DNA of 48,024 nt, from the NCBI GenBank assembly GCA_902582315.1, contig CACHRP010000008.1, positions 1 through 48,024 of the forward strand. The letters are read 5' to 3'. The DNA comes from an uncultured Pelagibacteraceae bacterium (GTDB lineage: Bacteria > Pseudomonadota > Alphaproteobacteria > Pelagibacterales > Pelagibacteraceae). The position numbers were made by a program, and so were the translations under genes. Under the pieces are notes generated by a model, which saw only the letters and a list, made by a program, of their open reading frames with translations, had not been told where the DNA came from and ran no database searches. Numbering within the stretch: the first letter of the stretch is position 1; each line of letters opens with the position of its first letter. Shown piece after piece: positions 1-7,762 of the stretch.

Positions 1-82
1 TTTTAACTTGCCTTGCTGTTTCAAGGCTTATTTTTCTCTCTTTGGAGATTCCTCCTCCTAAAATTAAAATTTTTTTTTTCAT
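1..82 (-). CDS. ddl: D-alanine--D-alanine ligase, N-terminal fragment (cut by window edge)
   Basis: Only the first 27 codons are in the window, running off the left edge. The peptide starts with an Lys-rich stretch, then an ILILGGGIS segment followed by KERKISLETA, which matches the glycine-rich N-terminus and the (S/A)xER-x-(V/I)-SLxTG/A signature of Ddl enzymes. Ddl joins two D-alanines using ATP for peptidoglycan synthesis in the cytoplasm. Its ATG (80-82) lies directly next to the murB stop codon (83-85), so the two are almost certainly co-transcribed, as in the classic murB-ddl order of the dcw cluster. The identification rests on a short stretch plus synteny. Confidence 0.85.
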   Translation of the reverse strand, partial: MKKKILILGGGISKERKISLETARQVK

Positions 83-994
83 CTACTCAATAATTTCAAT
101 TTCTGTATCTAATTTAATCCCTGTTTTTAATTTTACGTTATTTTCTATATATCTAATGAGTTTCACCATATCTTGAAAAGAGGCATTTCCCTTATTTATC
201 AAAAAATTACAATGTTTTTCTGAGATTGCGGCATCACCAAATGATGTATCAAGTGGAACTGATTTTTTTATTAATTCCCAAACTTTTAAGGTCGTTTTAT
301 TTAAAGGGTTTTTAAAAGTACTTCCCCCAGTTTTAATTTTTGAGGGTTGTGAAAGTTCTTTTTTTTTTTTTAAGAAATTTATTTCTTTTGTAATTTCTGA
401 TTTTTCTTTAATATCACCTTTAAAAGACGCGCTTAAATAAATATAATCTTTATTTATATCACTTTGACGATAGCCAAATTTTATGTCTGATGTCGGGATT
501 GTTTTTATAACTCCACTTTTTTTATCTACAACTTGAACAGATAATAATATATCCTTAAATTCCATGCCATAACAACCTGAATTTATTTTTAGACCACCTC
601 CAATTGTTCCTGGTATACAAGATAGAAATTCAAAACCGCCAATGGAATTATTTTCTGCAAACTCTGATAATTTTTTATCACTTGCTGCTGCTCCTGCAAT
701 TATAACTTTATTTGGCATAAGAGTTATATTAGAAAAATTCTTTCCAAGTTTTATTACAATACCATCATAAATATTGTCATTAAATAATATGTTTGAACCA
801 GCACCCAAAACAAAAATATTCGATGAATTGCCAAACTCTTTTAAAAACAAGATTAGATGCTCCAATTTTTCAGGCTTAAAAAAAACTTTTGCAGTGCCAC
901 CAATATTAAACCAATTTAATTTTTTTAAACTGTAGTTATATAGAAAATTGACATTATTTTTTTTTGAAAAATTTTCTATTTTTTGTTCAAGCAT
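83..994 (-). CDS. murB: UDP-N-acetylenolpyruvoylglucosamine reductase MurB
   Basis: This FAD enzyme reduces UDP-GlcNAc-enolpyruvate to UDP-MurNAc with NADPH, the second committed step of peptidoglycan precursor synthesis. The 303-aa length is normal for the shorter (type II) MurB. FAD-binding signatures are visible at GAGSNIL (64-70) and IPGTIGGG (127-134), GYR at 174-176, and the catalytic serine segment GSTFKNP (224-230). The C-terminus ends in the conserved acidic EIEIIE stretch. An ATG start is used. The gene is followed without a gap by ddl. Upstream, where murG-murC would be expected in a dcw cluster, there are instead glycosyltransferase genes. A 13-nt T run (359-371) encodes a lysine stretch and does not break the frame. 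Confidence 0.96.
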   Translation of the reverse strand: MLEQKIENFSKKNNVNFLYNYSLKKLNWFNIGGTAKVFFKPEKLEHLILFLKEFGNSSNIFVLGAGSNILFNDNIYDGIVIKLGKNFSNITLMPNKVIIAGAAASDKKLSEFAENNSIGGFEFLSCIPGTIGGGLKINSGCYGMEFKDILLSVQVVDKKSGVIKTIPTSDIKFGYRQSDINKDYIYLSASFKGDIKEKSEITKEINFLKKKKELSQPSKIKTGGSTFKNPLNKTTLKVWELIKKSVPLDTSFGDAAISEKHCNFLINKGNASFQDMVKLIRYIENNVKLKTGIKLDTEIEIIE

Positions 995-1032
995 TAAATA
1001 TATTTATAACAAGATAAATTAAAAATCTAATA

Positions 1033-2289
1033 CTAAAATACTAAATATTTAATAGTTCTTGCAAATATGAAGATAGAATAAAATAAATATAAAATAATTA
1101 AATTTTTTTTATTTGACAAAAACTTTGCTGGTAAAAAATGAAATGTTATTAAAAAAAATATAATCATCACAAGTGGATCGTAATACTTGTGATATATTGT
1201 ATTTTGTATATTTGATAAAATTAGAAGCGAATATAATAAAATATTACTTAAATTAAATATAAATAGATACGTAATCACAAGCAAAGATAAAAAACTAAAA
1301 AGATAAAAAATTATATTATTATTAAACAAAAAATTTGATAACTGAAAGAAGAAACCACCACCTGTATAAGCCATAACATAATCAAAAAAATATAAATTAA
1401 TTAAGAAAATTAGAAAAATTATGAAAAATTTTTTTTTCAAAAATTTAATAAATTCCTTCAAGAACTTTTTGTTTATTAAAAATGGTATTAAATGAAAAAA
1501 AATAATTGAGCTAATTATTAATATTTTATTTGAGAGATTAAAATCTAAACTTACTAATTCATTAACATTTGCGCCAGGTGTGTATGCAATAAAAAAATTG
1601 ATATCTAATATAAATAAATAATATAGCGCAGGTAAGCTACAAATCATGCATATTAAAAAACTTAATATAACATGTTTAATTTCAACTTTTCTTAAATAAT
1701 TAAAATAATAAAAAATAATAAATACCGAAAAGTTTGGGCTTACATAAGATGCTATAATTAAATAAATTAGAGTTTTATAAAAATACTGAATATGTTTTTT
1801 TTCATCAAATTTAAGAAACTCATAAATAGATAAAGTAAAAAATATAAGTCCAATAATTCTAGAATCAGGCCATATGGATAATGATCTGAATGTTGGTGAT
1901 AAAAAAATTGAAATCGATATTAAAAATAATACGTTTTTGTCGAAATTTTTAAATTTTAAAGTTAATCCCTTAAAAAAAAAATAAATTAATAACAAACTTA
2001 TATTTAAATGCAAAAATCTGATCGTATCAAATCCTACACCAATCTTGGAAATGAAACTTAAAAATATTAAATAAATAGGTGAATGTCTGTGATTATATTT
2101 ATCGTAATTAAAAAAAGTATCAAAAAAACTTTCTGAAAAATCTTTGATTGCTGGTAAATTTGTATAAAGCCAATCAGGTCTAGCTCCTCCATTTAAATTT
2201 TCATCAAAAATAAAACCTATGATGAGTGAAATGTATAAAATACATGCAATATAAATATTATTTTTATTTAAAAGATTTTTATTATACAT
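1033..2289 (-). CDS. Multi-pass membrane protein, probable GT-C glycosyltransferase
   Basis: The 418-aa protein is almost entirely hydrophobic, with about ten predicted membrane segments. The first large loop (about residues 29-75) is polar, carries Asp residues and ends in an HRHSPIY segment before the next helix. That topology, with an acidic first periplasmic loop, is typical of GT-C enzymes that use polyprenyl-phosphate sugars. I recognise the fold class rather than a specific family, and a polymerase or flippase cannot be excluded. Its ATG overlaps the end of the upstream GT2 gene by 8 bp, so the two are probably translated together. It lies immediately upstream of murB (38 bp) and is not part of the normal dcw set. 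Confidence 0.55.
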   Translation of the reverse strand: MYNKNLLNKNNIYIACILYISLIIGFIFDENLNGGARPDWLYTNLPAIKDFSESFFDTFFNYDKYNHRHSPIYLIFLSFISKIGVGFDTIRFLHLNISLLLIYFFFKGLTLKFKNFDKNVLFLISISIFLSPTFRSLSIWPDSRIIGLIFFTLSIYEFLKFDEKKHIQYFYKTLIYLIIASYVSPNFSVFIIFYYFNYLRKVEIKHVILSFLICMICSLPALYYLFILDINFFIAYTPGANVNELVSLDFNLSNKILIISSIIFFHLIPFLINKKFLKEFIKFLKKKFFIIFLIFLINLYFFDYVMAYTGGGFFFQLSNFLFNNNIIFYLFSFLSLLVITYLFIFNLSNILLYSLLILSNIQNTIYHKYYDPLVMIIFFLITFHFLPAKFLSNKKNLIILYLFYSIFIFARTIKYLVF

Positions 2290-3268
2290 CCTGAATAAAG
2301 AATTTTATTATAGCTTTTTTATAACCATTCTTTTTTTCCTTATTTTGTTCTAGTAAAAAATAATAAAAGCCACGTAGTAAAAAATATGAATATCCAAAAA
2401 ATTTATCAGAAAAAGTTCCGATTTTTTTAATTAAAATTAGAAAACCATAAGTAGTCTCAAAGGTTCTATCGAATTTTTTTGCAATTGAAGAACTTTTTGC
2501 TATTTTATGAAAGGTTTTTATTTTTTGATTGCATACTAATTTTCCATATTTTTTAAGTCTGTAAGACAACTCAATATCTTCAGGTCCATAAAAAAAATCT
2601 TCATCGCCTAAACCACTTTTTTTTAAAACATTAGCCTTGTAGATGGAGCAGCACCCACTTATTGCATCTGTTTCTACTAATTTATTAAAGTTTAAATTAT
2701 CAAAATATCTTTTTTTCTTTAAATTCATTGTTCTTTGAAATTTTAAGTATGCCCAACTCATTTTGAAACCTGTAAACCAAACACTTTTTTTTATGTACGC
2801 GTGCATTATTTTTGGTGACGCGCTTACAATATTCCTTTGCTTAATTGTGTGACTTATTTTTTTAAAATAATCCTTTGGAACAATAAAGTCATTGTCTATC
2901 CTGAGTATATAATCATATTTGTTTCTTATTAAAAAGTCGTATATTCGATTTAGCCCTGCGGTTAGACCAAGATTATTTTTGTTTCTAAATAAATATAAAT
3001 TTCTCCCATTTTTTTTTCTATCAAAGATGTTATTTTTAAAGTTCATTGAAATTAATTTCCCTTGATTATTAATTTTGGGTTTTATAAAATTTCTATCTGA
3101 AATTATCCGGCCCTCATGCCAACTTGATATTTTTAAAATGTTTTTTAGATATGACCCATTATCAACTAAAAAAACATCAAAATTTCCATCATTTTGGTAG
3201 ATGCTTTCCAAACAATCTACGGTATTTCTCCAATCATTCCAATTAAGGACTACAATTGCTGAATTCAT
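2282..3268 (-). CDS. GT2 family glycosyltransferase (rhamnosyltransferase-like)
   Basis: The 328-aa cytoplasmic GT-A enzyme begins with the standard GT2 opening (AIVVLNWNDW, residues 4-13, then DCLESI). It has the NNLGLTAGLN motif for nucleotide-sugar binding and a DxD-type metal site in RIDNDF. A later GPEDIELSYRL segment corresponds to the catalytic ED motif of WbbL-like rhamnosyltransferases. The donor sugar cannot be read from sequence. It sits between a methyltransferase gene (17 bp upstream) and the GT-C-like gene it overlaps by 8 bp, making a small glycan module inside an otherwise core operon. Confidence 0.85.
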   Translation of the reverse strand: MNSAIVVLNWNDWRNTVDCLESIYQNDGNFDVFLVDNGSYLKNILKISSWHEGRIISDRNFIKPKINNQGKLISMNFKNNIFDRKKNGRNLYLFRNKNNLGLTAGLNRIYDFLIRNKYDYILRIDNDFIVPKDYFKKISHTIKQRNIVSASPKIMHAYIKKSVWFTGFKMSWAYLKFQRTMNLKKKRYFDNLNFNKLVETDAISGCCSIYKANVLKKSGLGDEDFFYGPEDIELSYRLKKYGKLVCNQKIKTFHKIAKSSSIAKKFDRTFETTYGFLILIKKIGTFSDKFFGYSYFLLRGFYYFLLEQNKEKKNGYKKAIIKFFIQDV

Positions 3269-3285
3269 AATTTTAACTTAAAATT

Positions 3286-3960
3286 TTACTTTTTATTGCA
3301 TGAAGCATGTATACCACAGTAATAATTTGAATAATCTTTAGAAAAATTTTTAGCAATTTTGTTAAATATCTCAAATACAATAAAAAAAACTGTTTGCATT
3401 AAAGGAAATTTTAAATATCTAAATATATTTTGATAAGCTGCAAAAAAAGGCCCAACTCCAATTAAAGTAGTGTTGACATAAAAACCCTGATCTGTCAGAA
3501 TTTTTTCTAGATAGAAATGAGTTGGTCTAAATATATCTTTAGGGTCAGGGTGATATAAAACAAGAAAAGGGACAAATAACTCTAGCTTGCCATTTTTTTT
3601 TAAAATTTTATGTATTTCACTAATCAGTTTTTTATAGTTTTCTATATGTTCGATGGTGTTAAATAAGATTATAGTATCATACTTATTTTCATCAATTAAT
3701 AACATTTGTTCTAAATCAACTTTATTCTTGGCATCTTTAAAAAAATCTGCATTTTCTACATCTGCATTATCATGATCAATATAATCATAATAAGTCAAAT
3801 TTGAGCCTTCTCCTGACCCTAGATCTATTGTTTTCCCGTTGATCTTTATTTTTTTTAAAAAAAAATTATGAGTAGATCTTATTAATGAAAGTTTTTTTCT
3901 GAATGAAGAGTATAAGTGTTTGATAAAACCGAAAGAAAATGGATGATCAAATACTTGCAT
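3286..3960 (-). CDS. Class I SAM-dependent methyltransferase
   Basis: The 224-aa protein has a Rossmann SAM-binding motif I (TIDLGSGEGS, about residues 45-54). A post-motif segment reads YDTIILFNTIEHI, the usual motif II/III region of Methyltransf_11/25 enzymes, and it is followed by LKKNGKLELFVPF. The substrate is unknown; the neighbouring GT2 suggests a sugar or glycan. Its ATG overlaps the transaldolase stop codon by one nucleotide (TAATG), so the two are translationally coupled. Methylation is strongly supported by the fold, but the exact acceptor is not. Confidence 0.8.
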   Translation of the reverse strand: MQVFDHPFSFGFIKHLYSSFRKKLSLIRSTHNFFLKKIKINGKTIDLGSGEGSNLTYYDYIDHDNADVENADFFKDAKNKVDLEQMLLIDENKYDTIILFNTIEHIENYKKLISEIHKILKKNGKLELFVPFLVLYHPDPKDIFRPTHFYLEKILTDQGFYVNTTLIGVGPFFAAYQNIFRYLKFPLMQTVFFIVFEIFNKIAKNFSKDYSNYYCGIHASCNKK

Positions 3961-4658
3961 TAAAATTTAAATTTAGATTTTTTACTATCATTTAAAAATG
4001 TTTTAACAGTTTCTATAGTCAAAAGATTATATGATTTTCCAAAACCTTCAATTTTTTCAATTATACCTGGTGGTATAGTAATTATATGACATCCATTTTT
4101 CTTCGCTTGAATATAGTTATATGGTTCTCTTACGCTTGCCCAAAGAATTTTAACTTTTTTAAATTTTTTAGATAATTTTATACTCTTTATAAGCTCCGGT
4201 AAGGGATTTTTTCCTGCATCGCTGGCTCTACCTATAAAAATTGAAATAATTACGTTCGAATTTTTATTAATAGCCTTTAGAATTTTTTTTGTTTGGTTAG
4301 CTGTGTAAACAGCTGTGATATTAAGTTTTATATTTTTATTACATAAAAATTTAATTATTTTACCAGAAAAAATACCCTTAGAATTACAAACTGGAATTTT
4401 TACATAAACATTTTTTCCAAGATTGTTTAGTATTAAAGCCTGTTTTTTCATCTCCTTAAAATTATCTGCAAATACTTCAAGTGAAACGGGCTTATCCTTG
4501 CTTGCTAATAATATTTTTTTACAATAATTTAAATAATTTTTTGCACCTGCTTTTCTTATTAATGATGGGTTGGTAGTAAAACCTTTTACTATATTTTTGT
4601 TAGTAAATTTTTTAATTAATTTTATATCTGCAATATCACAAAAAATTTTTGTGCTCAA
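3960..4658 (-). CDS. tal: Transaldolase / fructose-6-phosphate aldolase family protein
   Basis: This is a small (232-aa) TalC/TalB-type class I aldolase that forms a Schiff base with a three-carbon dihydroxyacetone unit. Family features are FCDIAD at the N-terminus, GFTTNPSL (residues 26-33), SLEVFAD (59-65), the Schiff-base lysine in VYVKIPV (K87), a LNITAVYT strand and the late ASVREP motif. The start codon is TTG at 4658, chosen because a clear AAGGA ribosome-binding site (minus strand, 4665-4669) lies a few bases upstream and no ATG fits the conserved N-terminus. It follows pntB by 9 bp and overlaps the methyltransferase by 1 bp. It may act in the pentose phosphate pathway or supply a sugar precursor for the adjacent glycan genes. 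Confidence 0.85.
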   Translation of the reverse strand: MSTKIFCDIADIKLIKKFTNKNIVKGFTTNPSLIRKAGAKNYLNYCKKILLASKDKPVSLEVFADNFKEMKKQALILNNLGKNVYVKIPVCNSKGIFSGKIIKFLCNKNIKLNITAVYTANQTKKILKAINKNSNVIISIFIGRASDAGKNPLPELIKSIKLSKKFKKVKILWASVREPYNYIQAKKNGCHIITIPPGIIEKIEGFGKSYNLLTIETVKTFLNDSKKSKFKF

Positions 4659-4664
4659 ATTTAT

Positions 4665-4669
4665 TCCTT
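4665..4669 (-). promoter_or_regulatory. Ribosome-binding site deciding the TTG start of the transaldolase gene
   Basis: On the minus strand the sequence AAGGA precedes the TTG codon at 4658 by about six bases. It partly overlaps the pntB stop codon (4668-4670). Clear Shine-Dalgarno sequences are uncommon in this window, so this one is useful for choosing a non-ATG start. Confidence 0.6.
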
Positions 4670-6062
4670 ATAGGCTTTTAGTTATTTCCTCAGTCATTTT
4701 TTTTGCATCTGCAAATAACATTAAGGTATTTTCCCTATAAAATAAATCATTATCTATGCCAGCATAACCTGGAGATAAACTTCTTTTTACAAATAGCACG
4801 GATTTAGATTTCTCTACATCTAAAATAGGCATTCCATAAATAGGACTTTGTGGATCTGTTTTCGCAACAGGATTCGTCACATCATTTGCTCCTATAACAT
4901 ATGCCACGTCACAATTTGCAAAATCGTTGTTGATATCCTCTAATTCAAATACTTCATCATAAGGAACATTTGCCTCAGCAAGTAAAACATTCATATGACC
5001 TGGCATTCTTCCTGCAACAGGGTGTATTGCGTAAGATACTTTTACTCCATTTTTTTTAAGCGAGTCGACCATTTCCCTTAGAGCATGTTGTGCTTGGGCT
5101 ACTGCCATTCCATATCCTGGCACAATAATTACTGAAGATGCATTTTTCATTAAAAAAGCTGCATCGTCAGCGTTTCCATTTTTAACAGGCTTCTGCTCTT
5201 TGGAAACTGATTTTGAACTATCCTCATTCGCACCCCATCCTCCTAAAATTACATTAAAGAATGATCTATTCATTCCCTTACACATTATATAAGACAATAT
5301 TGCTCCTGAAGAACCTACCAGGGCTCCTGTAATTATTAGTGCACTATTCTCTAGAGTAAATCCAATACCTGCTGCTGCCCATCCAGAGTAGGAATTTAAC
5401 ATTGATATTACAACTGGCATATCTGCACCGCCTATAGGAATTATTAAAAGGATACCAACCAAAAAAGAGATAGTGATTAATGACCAGAACAAATATTCAT
5501 TTTGCGTATTGCAAAGATAAATTATTAAACCAACTAATAGCAGCCCAAGAGCAAGATTTATAAAATGTTGGCCAAAGAATGTAATTGGAGAGCCAGACAT
5601 TAAACCTCTTAGCTTTAAAAAAGCAATTACTGACCCAGTAAAAGTTATAGCACCTATAGCTGCACCTAGTGACATTTCAATTAAACTTGCAATTTTAATT
5701 TTTCCAGGAAATCCTAAGTTGAAAACTTCTGGATTAAGAAATGCTGAAATAGCGACAAAAACTGCTGCTAAACCTACAAGACTGTGAAAGCCAGCTACAA
5801 GCTCAGGCATAGCTGTCATCGGTATTTTAAAAGCAATAAAGGCTCCAATTGATCCACCAATCAAAAGAAAAATTAATAAAAAAATAAATCCAGTAGAAAA
5901 ATTACCTATAGATAAAATAGTGACGCCAATTGCTATAGCCATACCTAGAATACCGAAAAAGTTTCCCTGACGAGATGTTTCTGGTGAAGAAAGACCACGG
6001 AGTGCTAATATAAAAAGTACACCTGATATAAGATAAAATATAGCTAGAAGGTTTGCTGACAT
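4668..6062 (-). CDS. pntB: NAD(P) transhydrogenase subunit beta
   Basis: This is the beta subunit of the proton-translocating transhydrogenase, which uses the proton motive force to transfer hydride from NADH to NADP+ at the inner membrane. The 464-aa protein has about nine membrane helices (residues 1-260) containing the conserved segments PMTAMPELV (81-89) and GGADMPVVIS (211-220). The soluble NADP-binding domain III follows from about 300, with GYGMAVAQAQ (316-325). A variable linker lies between them. Length and motif order are normal. It is separated from pntAB by 2 bp and is third in the pntAA-pntAB-pntB operon, the split-alpha arrangement known from Rhodospirillum and other alphaproteobacteria. 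Confidence 0.97.
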   Translation of the reverse strand: MSANLLAIFYLISGVLFILALRGLSSPETSRQGNFFGILGMAIAIGVTILSIGNFSTGFIFLLIFLLIGGSIGAFIAFKIPMTAMPELVAGFHSLVGLAAVFVAISAFLNPEVFNLGFPGKIKIASLIEMSLGAAIGAITFTGSVIAFLKLRGLMSGSPITFFGQHFINLALGLLLVGLIIYLCNTQNEYLFWSLITISFLVGILLIIPIGGADMPVVISMLNSYSGWAAAGIGFTLENSALIITGALVGSSGAILSYIMCKGMNRSFFNVILGGWGANEDSSKSVSKEQKPVKNGNADDAAFLMKNASSVIIVPGYGMAVAQAQHALREMVDSLKKNGVKVSYAIHPVAGRMPGHMNVLLAEANVPYDEVFELEDINNDFANCDVAYVIGANDVTNPVAKTDPQSPIYGMPILDVEKSKSVLFVKRSLSPGYAGIDNDLFYRENTLMLFADAKKMTEEITKSL

Positions 6063-6064
6063 AT

Positions 6065-6373
6065 TTACTTACTTTTCTTTTTTTTTTTATACATCGCTAA
6101 CATTCTGTGGGTTACTAAAAATCCCCCAAAAATATTTACTGCCGCTAAGATGATTGCTAAAAATCCAAATATATTTGCTGTGTCAAAAATTTTACTATTA
6201 TCTCCCGCTAAAGCAGCAACAATTGCACCAACAATAATCACTGATGATATTGCATTTGTTACTGACATTAATGGTGTATGTAATGAAGGTGTAACACTCC
6301 AAACAACATAATAGCCAACAAATATTGCTAAAATAAAAATACTTAGTCTAAAAATAAAAGGATCTATTTCCAT
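6065..6373 (-). CDS. pntAB: NAD(P) transhydrogenase subunit alpha, membrane part (alpha-2)
   Basis: The 102-aa protein holds three membrane segments corresponding to the C-terminal membrane part of single-chain PntA. The conserved HTPLMSVTNAIS segment (about residues 32-43) and the following glycine/alanine-rich helix are diagnostic. The HRMLAMYKKKKK tail faces the cytoplasm. It contributes to the proton channel together with PntB. The gene lies 1 bp downstream of pntAA and 2 bp upstream of pntB, which supports co-translation of the three subunits. Confidence 0.95.
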   Translation of the reverse strand: MEIDPFIFRLSIFILAIFVGYYVVWSVTPSLHTPLMSVTNAISSVIIVGAIVAALAGDNSKIFDTANIFGFLAIILAAVNIFGGFLVTHRMLAMYKKKKKSK

Positions 6374-6374
6374 A

Positions 6375-7457
6375 TTATCTAATTAGTGTTTTTGAAATTA
6401 TTTCATCTTCTAAATTAATATTCATTACTTTTTCTTTTTTATCATAAATGTTTAAAACAAAATTAAACAGGTTTTTAGCATACAAGTTTGACGCTGATAC
6501 AGGTAATTTATTCAGTATTATACTTTCACCAACTATAATTACACCATTCTTCTCAACAATTTCGTCAACTTTTGTATACGCTGCATTTCCTCCTTGTGAG
6601 GCAGCTAGATCATAGATTACAGATCCTGGTTGCATATTTTCAATCATATGCTCATTAATAATTTTAGGAGCTTTTTTTCCTGGTATAAGTGCTGTGCATA
6701 TAACTACATCAATTTTTTTTAATGTCTCATAAATAAGACTTTCTTGTTTTTTTTTGAAATCTTCAGATGCCTCTTTTGCATAGCCGCCTTCGGTTTCAAG
6801 ATTTTCTGATCCTTCTACTACTAAAAACTTTCCTCCTAAACTTTCAACTTGTTCTTTTGATGCCATCCTTACATCTGTTGCGTAAACAATTGCTCCCATT
6901 CTTTTAGCAGTTGCAATTGCTTGTAACCCAGCTACACCAGCTCCAACTATAAGAACTTTTGCTGCAGGTATTGTTCCTGCTGCTGTCATCATCATTGGAA
7001 TTGCTTTTTTAAATAATGAAAATGAATCAATTACAGCTTTATAACCAGCTAAGTTTGCTTGCGAAGATAAAATATCCATAGATTGAGCCCGGGTTATCCT
7101 TGGCAACATTTCCAAAGAAAAAATTGATAATTTTTTTTTAAATTTATTAATTATATCTTGATTATTATTTATATTAAAGTTTCCAATTAGCAAATTTTTT
7201 TCTTTTAAATGTTTTAAATTTTCTTCTGTAGGTAAATTCATCTGCAATAATATATCTGACTCTTTTAATATATTTTCTCTAGTATCTAAACTACAGCCCT
7301 CTTTTACAAATTCTTCATCTTTTATACCTATGTGCTCTGCAATTCCTTTTTCCATTTTAACCTTAAAACCACTTGAAATATATTTTTTGGAAATTTCTGG
7401 TGTTATTGAAATTCTTTTTTCTAAATTTTTATTCTCAGAAATTGATCCTATTATCAT
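6375..7457 (-). CDS. pntAA: NAD(P) transhydrogenase subunit alpha, NAD-binding part (alpha-1)
   Basis: The 360-aa soluble domain I of transhydrogenase binds NAD(H). The N-terminal half resembles alanine dehydrogenase. RAQSMD (123-128) begins the conserved inter-subunit loop region, and the Rossmann motif GAGVAG (172-177) is followed by the acidic ATDVR strand end. A VICTALIPGKKAP segment is also typical. An ATG start at 7457 sits 11 bp after the rpmJ stop, so it may be transcribed from upstream of rpmJ. Length is close to that of other split PntAA proteins. Confidence 0.96.
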   Translation of the reverse strand: MIIGSISENKNLEKRISITPEISKKYISSGFKVKMEKGIAEHIGIKDEEFVKEGCSLDTRENILKESDILLQMNLPTEENLKHLKEKNLLIGNFNINNNQDIINKFKKKLSIFSLEMLPRITRAQSMDILSSQANLAGYKAVIDSFSLFKKAIPMMMTAAGTIPAAKVLIVGAGVAGLQAIATAKRMGAIVYATDVRMASKEQVESLGGKFLVVEGSENLETEGGYAKEASEDFKKKQESLIYETLKKIDVVICTALIPGKKAPKIINEHMIENMQPGSVIYDLAASQGGNAAYTKVDEIVEKNGVIIVGESIILNKLPVSASNLYAKNLFNFVLNIYDKKEKVMNINLEDEIISKTLIR

Positions 7458-7468
7458 GTTAAAAAAGA

Positions 7469-7594
7469 TTATTTTTGTCTAGCTTTGAACTTCGGATTTT
7501 TTTTGTTTATTATATATACCCTGCCCCTTCTTCTCACCAGTTTAGAGTTGAGGTCTCTTGATTTTAATGATTTTAAAGAGCTTTTAACTTTCAT
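7469..7594 (-). CDS. rpmJ: 50S ribosomal protein L36
   Basis: This 41-codon gene encodes the alphaproteobacterial form of bL36. It begins [14 protein letters not shown] and contains the hallmark [24 protein letters not shown] basic core, ending in RQK. The protein binds 23S rRNA in the large subunit. This form lacks the zinc-ligand Cys/His residues of the 37-aa type, as is usual for 41-aa alphaproteobacterial L36. It lies 11 nt downstream of the 5S rRNA gene on the same strand and 11 bp upstream of pntAA, so it is probably carried on a transcript that reads through from 5S. Base composition is noticeably less A+T-rich than the neighbouring island genes. Confidence 0.95.
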   Translation of the reverse strand: MKVKSSLKSLKSRDLNSKLVRRRGRVYIINKKNPKFKARQK

Positions 7595-7605
7595 AAATAT
7601 AATAA

Positions 7606-7722
7606 GCCTGGCAATGTCCTACTCTCCCATGCCTTAAGACAAAGTACCATCGGCGCTGAAGGGCTTGACTTCCGAGTTCGGAATGGGATCGGGTATTACA
7701 CCTTCGCAATAATCACCAGGCC
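7606..7722 (-). rRNA. rrf: 5S ribosomal RNA
   Basis: About 117 nt read on the minus strand match a bacterial 5S rRNA. The ends CCTGG and CCAGG pair to form helix I. The loop C element CCGAACTC is present, and the 3' half contains the ATGGGAGAGTAGG block. This is the most G+C-rich stretch of the region. No 16S or 23S gene lies anywhere in the window, so the 5S is not in a standard rRNA operon. End positions are good to about 2 nt and were judged from helix I pairing. Confidence 0.96.
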
Positions 7723-7727
7723 TTGAA

Positions 7728-7755
7728 CTTATATAAAAAAAAAATGAAAAATCAA
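7728..7755 (-). promoter_or_regulatory. Candidate sigma-70 promoter for the stand-alone 5S rRNA
   Basis: On the minus strand, TTGATT (7755-7750) and TATAAG (7733-7728) are separated by 16 bp. The -10 element ends 5 nt before the inferred 5' end of 5S at 7722, which is the expected distance to a transcription start. It lies in the 40-bp gap between the epimerase gene and 5S. The region is A+T-rich, so chance matches are likely; the spacing and position are the supporting points. Confidence 0.45.
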
Positions 7756-7762
7756 TTATATT

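Noticed and set aside
359..371. Long poly-T run in murB, and another in fcl (9411-9423), as possible phase-variation sites
   Set aside because: Runs of this kind encode Lys-Lys-Lys and are frequent throughout the A+T-rich window, including essential genes such as murB. Both frames are intact, so there is no sign of switching.
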